Positions 57,408 through 64,000 of a DNA stretch of 64,000 nt are shown in pieces. The notes beneath the pieces were generated by a model. That model was given only the letters and a program-made list of their open reading frames with translations, was not told the DNA's origin and did no database searches. The stretch is from Chlamydiota bacterium (GTDB lineage: Bacteria; Chlamydiota; Chlamydiia; Chlamydiales; Parachlamydiaceae). Where the stretch lies: positions 1-64,000 of the forward strand of contig JABDCX010000008.1 in the NCBI GenBank assembly GCA_013287915.1. The letters run 5' to 3'. The position numbers and the translations under genes are program-made. Every line of letters starts with the position of its first letter. Within the stretch, counting starts at the first letter, position 1.

Positions 57408-58956
57408 AGAGATCGGCGTCATTTGTACAATCTGCTTGGCTTCTGTTGGAGCCGGAGCTCTCTTGCACATCCTCATTCAAAAAATCCGTTCGACGACGTT
57501 CAAACAGCTCGCTGACGAAATGATCCGCAATGCGGAACAGGAGATTCAAAAAAGGCATCAAGTATCAGACTTAAGCTGCCAGCAAAAAGAATTTGAGATG
57601 CAGAGGGAGTTTGAAAAAAGAGCTTCGCAAGAAAAGAAGAGCCTGGCACTAGAAGAGCAGCGCCTTAAACAAAAGGAAGAAAAAATCGATCAGAGGGTCG
57701 AAGCGCTTGAAAAACGGCTGTCAGAACTCGAGAGAAAAGAAAATGCACTGCTGCAACAAAAACTAAAAACCGATGCACAAGCAAAAGAGAATGGGAATCA
57801 GGCACAGGCCCTTCTCGCAAAACTCGAAGCGCTCTCCCACGTCTCCTCTGCCGAAGCAAAAGAACTTTTGCTAAAACAGCTCTCAGAAGAGCTGCAACAC
57901 GAAAGAGCTCAGATGGTGCGCAAATCGTTGCATGAAGCAGAAGAAAATGGAGAGAGAGAAGCTTCGCGGATCATGGCCACAGCAATCCAGCGCCTTGCTG
58001 TCTCGTGCGTCAACGAAACGACTGTGAATACCGTTGCATTGCCTTCTGAAGACCTCAAAGGGAGGATCATCGGCCGTGAAGGACGCAACATCCGCGCCTT
58101 AGAACATGCCACGGGCGTTACGCTGCTCATCGATGATACGCCGGGAGCCATTGTCCTCTCTTGCTACAACCCGATCCGCCTCCACATTGCCAAGATGGCG
58201 CTGGAAGACCTTTTGCAAGATGGCCGCATCCACCCAACGCGCATTGAAGAAGCTGTTCACAAGGCCGAAAGCCAAATCCAACGCCTGATCAAAAAACATG
58301 GAGAAGACGCTGCCATCAAGGCTGGAATCGTTTCTCTCCACCCAGACCTGATCGAACTCTTGGGAAAACTTAAATTCCAATACAGCTTTGGGCAAAATAT
58401 TTTAGATCACTCGCTTGAAGTTTCGTTCCTCATGGGTATGATGGCAGCAGAACTCGGTTTAGATCCCCAGCTTGCCAAAAGAATTGGCCTTCTTCACGAT
58501 ATTGGCAAGGCTGTCAGCCATGAAATGGAAGGAACACACGCCCTTATTGGACAAGAGATTGCATTGCGGTGTAAAGAGCGCCCTGAAGTTGCCAACGGGA
58601 TTGGGTGTCACCACGGAGAAATCGTTCCTACGACAGTCGAGGCATCGCTCTGCAGTGCAGCAGATGCGATCTCCGCCTCGCGACAAGGCGCAAGAAGCGA
58701 ATCGCTAGACCAATATGTGAGACGATTGAAAAAGTTAGAAGAGATTGCCTACTCGATTGCGGGTGTCGAAAAGGCGTATGCGATGCAAGCGGGGCGCGAA
58801 ATGCGCGTCATCGTCTCCCCCAGTGCATTTGACGACGATGGCGTGATCCTTCTAGCGCGCGATCTCACCAAGCGGATCGAAAATGAACTCAGTTTTCCAG
58901 GAAAAATCAAAGTGACCGTCATCCGCGAAAAGAAAGCCGTTGAATACGCTATTTGA
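57397..58956 (+). CDS. rny: Ribonuclease Y
   Basis: KH DLKGRIIGREGRNIRALEHATGVTLLIDDTPGAIVLSCYNPIR; HD GLLHDIGKAVSHEMEGTHALIG. Confidence 0.95.
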   Translation: MSIEEIGVICTICLASVGAGALLHILIQKIRSTTFKQLADEMIRNAEQEIQKRHQVSDLSCQQKEFEMQREFEKRASQEKKSLALEEQRLKQKEEKIDQRVEALEKRLSELERKENALLQQKLKTDAQAKENGNQAQALLAKLEALSHVSSAEAKELLLKQLSEELQHERAQMVRKSLHEAEENGEREASRIMATAIQRLAVSCVNETTVNTVALPSEDLKGRIIGREGRNIRALEHATGVTLLIDDTPGAIVLSCYNPIRLHIAKMALEDLLQDGRIHPTRIEEAVHKAESQIQRLIKKHGEDAAIKAGIVSLHPDLIELLGKLKFQYSFGQNILDHSLEVSFLMGMMAAELGLDPQLAKRIGLLHDIGKAVSHEMEGTHALIGQEIALRCKERPEVANGIGCHHGEIVPTTVEASLCSAADAISASRQGARSESLDQYVRRLKKLEEIAYSIAGVEKAYAMQAGREMRVIVSPSAFDDDGVILLARDLTKRIENELSFPGKIKVTVIREKKAVEYAI

Positions 58957-59043
58957 TCATTTTAATCGTTTTAATCATTTCTTATAAATGGACTCTTCAG
59001 GCAAAATAGCTACCAGTCTGATAATTTAAGGAGAAGCCAATCC

Positions 59044-61029
59044 ATGAGAAGATCTATCTGTTATTGCGAACCGAATGTGGCAGCGGCCGGAGAAGTCAAT
59101 ATATGGAAATTCGTCTACACCCCAAGCATCGACCTGCCCAAAGGCGCCAAACTCAAATTTGACCTTCTCAGCAAAGGGCGCAACATAGACTGGCAAGTCC
59201 CTTCTGTCAACCTTTCCAAAGGGAAGAATGTGATCTTTGCCAAAATGAATGGTCATAAAGAGATCCAGGCAAAAGAGGTCAAAAAGGGGAGCGACGTCGT
59301 CCCTCAATACGAATTTACACTGCCTGCTAAACTCGCCTCAGGGGCTTCGTTTACGATCGTGCTTGGCAACCCAAAATCTCCTAAGCAAGGTGGTTCGAAA
59401 TCGCAAACGTATTCCCAACGACGACGCATCTTCCAACTCTATGTCGACTCGGCTGGCAAAGGAAAATACGACGAACCAGAGTCTTTCAATTTAGACGTCA
59501 AAGGGAATCTCCTCAACAGCATCCGGATCTTAGTTCCCTCCTTTGTGGCACGCAACAAGCGGTTCGATGCGATCGTCCGTTTCGAAGATGAGTATGGAAA
59601 CCTCACGAGCAAAGCTCCCGATGAAACGTTGATCGAACTGTCCCACGAGCTGCTACGAGAAAATCTCAAGTGGAACCTGTTTATCCCAGAAACGGGCTTT
59701 ATCAGCTTGCCAAATCTCTATTTCAATGAACCTGGTTTCTACACCATCACCTTAAAGAATACCCGCACTAAAGAGTCGTTCTATTCTGGTCCTGTCATGT
59801 GCTTTGCTGAAAACCCCAAACACCTGTTCTGGGGTTACCTAAAGGGAGAATCTGAAAAAATCGACTCGACAGAGAACATCGAAAGCTGTTTGAGACACTT
59901 CCGCGACGACAAGGCAGCGAATTTCTACTCCTCATCCCCTTTTGATAGCGTCGAAGAAACCCCAAATGACGTGTGGAAGACCATCACTCAAAACGTCGTC
60001 GAATTTGACGAGCCCGAACGCTTCACAACTTTTGTGGGGTTCCAGTGGGTCGGCAAGCCGAAAGAAGAAGGGGTGCGTCAATTCGTCTACTTAAAAGACA
60101 GCAAGCAAATCCTTAGGCAAAAGGATGCCAAATATTCCACCCTAAGCAAAATTTACAAGGCTTTTAACCCACGAGAGTTGCTCTCGATCCCTTCCTTTAC
60201 AATGGGTAAAGGGTACGACTACGACTTCAAGGCGTACAACCCCGAATTTGAACGGGTCGTCGAAATCTACAACTCATGGGGTTCTTCGGAATGCACCGAA
60301 AAGGAAGGGAATGAACTTCCCATCTCTTCAGATAAGAAAACTGGCGTCCACGAAACAGCAGAAGGCTCTGTTCAAAAAGCGCTCGCCAACAACTGTCGCT
60401 TTGGTTTTGTTGCTGGCGGATTAGACGATCGGGGCATCTACGCCAGTCTATACGAAAGTAACCAAGTACAATACCCTCCCGGCATCACAGCGATCGTTGC
60501 AGCAGAACATACCCGCTCTGCGCTTGCAGAAGCGCTCTACAACCGCAGCTGCTACGCCACAACAGGCGAACGGATGATCATTGGCTTCAATTTAGCTGGC
60601 GTACCGATGGGCGGTGAAACGACAACCGCTCTGAAGCCCGGCCTAAAAGTCAACCGACACCTTTCTGGCTACGTTGCAGGCACAGCGAAAATTCGCACCG
60701 TGGAAATCATTCGCAATGGCAAAGTGATTGAAACCTTTAAATCGAATACGTATTGGCTCAACTTCACCTTCGACGACATGACTCCGATCGATAAAATTGT
60801 CTTAAATGCCAAAGACAAAAAGCCCCCCTTCGTCTACTACTACGTACGCTTCGTCCAAGAAGATGGGCACACGGCATGGAGCTCCCCTATTTGGGTCGAT
60901 TACATTGCCAATGCCCCTACCCGAGGTCAAGTGAAGCGAGCGCCGCCCAAAGTCGTGAAGAAGCCGCTGATCCCTCTTCTCGAAGAGGAAATCGAGGAAG
61001 AAGACGACGACTTCGACGACGAAGAATAG
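59044..61029 (+). CDS. DUF3604-like protein (probable pseudoenzyme)
   Basis: LFWGYLKGESE, FTTFVGFQWVG, VVEIYNSWGSSE, FGFVAGGLDDRG, CYATTGERMIIGF align by pattern with the DUF3604 family. Confidence 0.7.
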   Translation: MRRSICYCEPNVAAAGEVNIWKFVYTPSIDLPKGAKLKFDLLSKGRNIDWQVPSVNLSKGKNVIFAKMNGHKEIQAKEVKKGSDVVPQYEFTLPAKLASGASFTIVLGNPKSPKQGGSKSQTYSQRRRIFQLYVDSAGKGKYDEPESFNLDVKGNLLNSIRILVPSFVARNKRFDAIVRFEDEYGNLTSKAPDETLIELSHELLRENLKWNLFIPETGFISLPNLYFNEPGFYTITLKNTRTKESFYSGPVMCFAENPKHLFWGYLKGESEKIDSTENIESCLRHFRDDKAANFYSSSPFDSVEETPNDVWKTITQNVVEFDEPERFTTFVGFQWVGKPKEEGVRQFVYLKDSKQILRQKDAKYSTLSKIYKAFNPRELLSIPSFTMGKGYDYDFKAYNPEFERVVEIYNSWGSSECTEKEGNELPISSDKKTGVHETAEGSVQKALANNCRFGFVAGGLDDRGIYASLYESNQVQYPPGITAIVAAEHTRSALAEALYNRSCYATTGERMIIGFNLAGVPMGGETTTALKPGLKVNRHLSGYVAGTAKIRTVEIIRNGKVIETFKSNTYWLNFTFDDMTPIDKIVLNAKDKKPPFVYYYVRFVQEDGHTAWSSPIWVDYIANAPTRGQVKRAPPKVVKKPLIPLLEEEIEEEDDDFDDEE

Positions 61030-61340
61030 AAATCTGATAAACCCAGGCCTCCGCTTCGCTTCGACCTGGGCATGCTAGGTCGACCCTTCGGGCCTCAACA
61101 CAAATCTCTGAGGCCACCCAGGCCTCCGCTTCGCTTCGACCTGGGCTATGAAATACCGGCCCTTCGGGCCTCAGCAGCAGTCAGCCTAGGATCTCAAAAG
61201 CTACTCCAGAATTAATTGATCATGTTGTAGAGGCCCGAAGGGCCGGTCTAGTATAGCCCAGGTCGGAGTGAGCGTCAGCGAACGGAGGCCTGGGTAAACA
61301 CGTACGTAAATGACGAGCCCTGAAAGGGCGGCATATCCTT
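61030..61340. repeat. Palindromic intergenic element, full copy in opposite orientation (copy B)
   Basis: acccaggcctccgcttcgcttcgacctgggctatgaaataccggcccttcgggcct ... aggcccgaagggccggtctagtatagcccaggtcggag...cggaggcctgggt ... gagccctgaaagggcggcatatcc. Confidence 0.85.
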
Positions 61341-61344
61341 CTTT

Positions 61345-62454
61345 CTAAAAGATCTTCTGCCCTTTGGCATAGCAGCTAACAACCTTCAAGTGCTGATCCA
61401 GGATTGTTAGATCGGCATCGGCGCCGATTTCCAAAGAGCCCTTCTTGGGGTAGAGGCCGAGCAACCGCGCGGGCTTTTCTGTGACGCAAGGAACGGCTTC
61501 TGCAAGCGAGGCGCCTGACATCGCGCAAAAGCGAGCCAACAGCTCTCCCAGCCCATAGGCACAGCCCGCTAAAACCTCCTCCCCTTTGATTTTAGCTACC
61601 CCATTGTTAACCGAAACAACCCGACTGCCCAAGACGTATTCCCCATCGGGCGTCCCGGCTGCTGCCATGGCATCGCTCACCAAAATCAATCCCTCAGGTT
61701 GTGCTCTCCAGGCCATTTTCACCACATGCGGATCGAGATGAATACCATCCGCAATTAAGCTGTAGCAAAACCCAGGACGAGAAAGAACGGCTCCCACAAT
61801 CCCCGGCGCTCGGTGATGGAAGCTCCCCATCCCATTGAAAAGATGTGTGGCCATCTGCACCCCATTGTCGATCGCCCTCTCCATTTCCGCAGCACTCGCC
61901 CGCGAGTGTCCAGCACTGACGACAATCCCCTGTTGATGCAACGACCGGATCCACTCAGCGGCTCCTGTGACTTCAGGAGCCAAAGTGACGAGCTTGACCC
62001 CTTCTAAGCTGCCGTAGCACTCTGCGGGGGAGGAAAAAGCGTCGCTCGCTACGAAAGTATGTGCCTTCACTTCTAATGGATTGATAAGCGGTCCTTCTAA
62101 GTGGATCCCAAGCAGCTCTGCCCCGGGGGATCGTCCGATCAATCGCTGTAATTGGGGTAAGGTGCTCCGATAGGCTTTGGGTTTTGCAGAGACGAGCGTT
62201 GCCAAAAAGGCGGTTACGCCAAAGCGCCCCAGCTGCTTTGAAACCTCGGCAACGCCTTTCGGGTCAGCAGTGAAATCGTGCCCAAAGGCGCCATTCAATT
62301 GCAAATCGATCAACCCTGGAATGATAAACTGCCCTTTGACGTCAATAGACTCTTCTTTCTTGCTCCCTTTTGGGTGAATCACGCTGTCAGCAACCCACAA
62401 CTCCCCTTTAGAGAATTTTCCATCCTTAAAGATATAGCCATTGACGAAATGCAT
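61345..62454 (-). CDS. nagA: N-acetylglucosamine-6-phosphate deacetylase
   Basis: IPGLIDLQLNGAFGHDFTAD, LGIHLEGPLINP, SAGHSRASAAEMERAIDNGVQMATHLFNGM, LVSDAMAAAGTPDG. Confidence 0.95.
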   Translation of the reverse strand: MHFVNGYIFKDGKFSKGELWVADSVIHPKGSKKEESIDVKGQFIIPGLIDLQLNGAFGHDFTADPKGVAEVSKQLGRFGVTAFLATLVSAKPKAYRSTLPQLQRLIGRSPGAELLGIHLEGPLINPLEVKAHTFVASDAFSSPAECYGSLEGVKLVTLAPEVTGAAEWIRSLHQQGIVVSAGHSRASAAEMERAIDNGVQMATHLFNGMGSFHHRAPGIVGAVLSRPGFCYSLIADGIHLDPHVVKMAWRAQPEGLILVSDAMAAAGTPDGEYVLGSRVVSVNNGVAKIKGEEVLAGCAYGLGELLARFCAMSGASLAEAVPCVTEKPARLLGLYPKKGSLEIGADADLTILDQHLKVVSCYAKGQKIF

Positions 62455-62502
62455 GGATTTATCCTATACACACTATTCCATATCAGGTCAATTGGGCAAA
62501 AT

Positions 62503-62706
62503 ATGACAACTCTTCTCGTCACACTTGGATTTGCTTTCATCGTTGTCGTCTGCGCGCTTGCCCTATTGGGAATCGGAAGATTGCTCACAGGGAGGTCGAA
62601 AATCGAACCTGGAGCCTGTGGACGTGCCCCCAAAGCGCGCAAAGACCAATCGTGCGGCACCGACACAACCTGCAGCCTTTGCCATAAGGACAGCGACAAA
62701 AAATGA
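62503..62706 (+). CDS. Small Cys-containing single-TM protein, candidate Na+-NQR maturation factor (NqrM-like)
   Basis: MTTLLVTLGFAFIVVVCALALLGIGRLLTGRSKIEPGACGRAPKARKDQSCGTDTTCSLCHKDSDKK; TM + GR + CG + CxxC arrangement. Confidence 0.5.
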   Translation: MTTLLVTLGFAFIVVVCALALLGIGRLLTGRSKIEPGACGRAPKARKDQSCGTDTTCSLCHKDSDKK

Positions 62707-63434
62707 GCCACACCTATTCAAAGCAGCGACCAAGTACGATCCAAAAACTCTTCAACGCCATCGCCCCCACGTACGACAGAACCAACGCCATCCTCTCTTT
62801 TCAACTGCACAGGCTCTGGAATCGGCAGCTCATCAAACGCACGTTCAACCCAGATGATCCGGGCGCTTTTCTCGACCTTTGCTGCGGAACTGGCGCCATC
62901 GGGCTTGGCCATCTGAGCCAAACAACGACCCCCACAAAAGCCTATCTTCTCGACTTTTCCGAAGGAATGCTGAGCATAGCCAAACAACGCGCGTCCGCCC
63001 TAAAGCTCGAACGGCACGACATCGCCTACATCCAAGCCGATGCCCAGCAGATTCCCCTACCCGATGCCTCTGTCAAATATGCCACGATTGCCTACGGCAT
63101 TCGCAATGTGCAATCCCCCAAAGCCTGCATAGAGGAAGCTTTTCGCGTGTTATCTCCCGGTGGGACTTTTGCCATCTTGGAATTGACGCAGCCCAGCAAC
63201 CCCCTCTTGCGCTTCTTGCACCAAATCCATTTAAAATACCTGCTCCCCCTACTTGGAAAGCTCTCCACTCACAACAAGGAAGCGTACCAATACCTCTCCT
63301 CAAGCATTAAAAGCTTTACCCCCCCAAAAGAGCTCCAGCTCCTCCTCTACGGCGCTGGCTTCAAGCAGATCAAAATCACCTCCCTCTGCGGAGGCATCGC
63401 AACCATCCTCCTTGGGACAAAGCCTCAAACCTAG
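62703..63434 (+). CDS. ubiE: Demethylmenaquinone/ubiquinone methyltransferase
   Basis: FNAIAPTYDRTNAILSFQLHRLWNRQLI, FLDLCCGTGAIG, YGIRNVQSPKACIEEAFRVLSPGGTFAILELTQPSNP. Confidence 0.92.
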   Translation: MSHTYSKQRPSTIQKLFNAIAPTYDRTNAILSFQLHRLWNRQLIKRTFNPDDPGAFLDLCCGTGAIGLGHLSQTTTPTKAYLLDFSEGMLSIAKQRASALKLERHDIAYIQADAQQIPLPDASVKYATIAYGIRNVQSPKACIEEAFRVLSPGGTFAILELTQPSNPLLRFLHQIHLKYLLPLLGKLSTHNKEAYQYLSSSIKSFTPPKELQLLLYGAGFKQIKITSLCGGIATILLGTKPQT

Positions 63435-63447
63435 GAAATCCAACCTG

Positions 63448-63551
63448 TTATTTTCGAAAATCATCATAATCGAAAATAAGAAGATCGACTATTAGCGTCG
63501 ACGCAAATAGAAATCCTCGTTATTATCGAAATTTGACAAAAACGAAAATAA
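63448..63551. promoter_or_regulatory. Two paired operator-like palindromes upstream of the Fic gene, second overlapping a sigma70-like promoter
   Basis: TTATTTTCG-14nt-CGAAAATAA (63448-63479) and TTATTATCG-14nt-CGAAAATAA (63520-63551); TTGACA-17-TATCTT within/after the second. Confidence 0.7.
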
Positions 63552-63568
63552 CAAGTATCTTCTAGAGT

Positions 63569-64000
63569 ATGGAAATCAAAAACTCCCCGTCAGGGTCTGT
63601 GATCAAAACATTGACTGGCTATCATGCCTTCATCCCAAATCCGCTTCCCCCTGCATTTGAGTGGGATGACATTTTGGTAAGCACCCTTTCCAGAGCCGAT
63701 CACGTCTTAGGGATGTTGTCCCGAGAGGGAAGTCAATTGCCAAATCCCCACCTCCTGATAAGGCCCTATATCATGCGAGAAGCCGTCCTTTCGAGCAAAA
63801 TTGAAGGGACACAGGCCACGCTTGGCGAGGTGCTCGCCAACGAAGCTGGCATACATGTCGACCGCAATCCAGCTGATTTACAAGAAGTCCACAACTACAT
63901 TTTAGCCTTGGACTATGGGTTAAAGCGGCTAAAAGATTTTCCACTGTCGTTGCGGTTCATAAAAGAGATCCACGAAATACTGATGCAAGGTGTGCGCGGA
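63569..64000 (+). CDS. Fic family protein, N-terminal part (runs off right edge)
   Basis: Manual translation MEIKNSPSGSVIKTLTGYHAFIPNPLPPAFEWDDILVSTLSRADHVLGMLSREGSQLPNPHLLIRPYIMREAVLSSKIEGTQATLGEVL...; Fic N-terminal domain with SSKIEGT inhibitory-helix motif. Confidence 0.88.
   Translation, partial: MEIKNSPSGSVIKTLTGYHAFIPNPLPPAFEWDDILVSTLSRADHVLGMLSREGSQLPNPHLLIRPYIMREAVLSSKIEGTQATLGEVLANEAGIHVDRNPADLQEVHNYILALDYGLKRLKDFPLSLRFIKEIHEILMQGVRG

Noticed and set aside
60917-61117. 66-aa minus-strand ORF with PGRSEAEAWV
   Set aside because: Translation of repeat copy B and antisense to the DUF3604-like gene; not a gene.
1-64000. tRNA, rRNA, prophage or integrase-bearing island
   Set aside because: Scanned by eye for conserved rRNA/tRNA blocks, integrase or phage structural proteins; none recognised, though short tRNAs could be missed without tRNAscan-SE.

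Overview
The window is about 48% GC by eye and gene-dense. It looks like a Chlamydiota (Chlamydia-related, amoeba-associated type) chromosome segment. This is inferred from the Verrucomicrobia/Chlamydiae 'small basic protein', a chlamydial-style housekeeping set (mutS, folD, apbE, radC, hflX, dnaG, recD2, dapB/dapA, hppA, rny, nagA, ubiE/menG) and many lineage-specific membrane or secreted proteins. No rRNA, tRNA or CRISPR array was recognised. The most interesting regions are: (1) a tandem array of five related membrane proteins at 5.9-10.7 kb; (2) an accessory block at 37.4-43.5 kb with a DUF4143 ATPase behind three 24-bp palindromes at an exact 32-nt period, a standalone secreted Cache-domain protein, a eukaryotic-type MYND zinc-finger protein and signs of a decayed block duplication; (3) a scrambled FecCD/BtuCD-type ABC transporter locus at 0.5-2.9 kb; (4) two families of palindromic, MITE-like intergenic elements with full, internally deleted and solo-end copies; (5) a DUF3604-like protein whose metal-ligand histidines all appear substituted; (6) a Fic gene with paired operator-like palindromes at the right edge. 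All calls come from reading the sequence and ORF translations; no database search was run.
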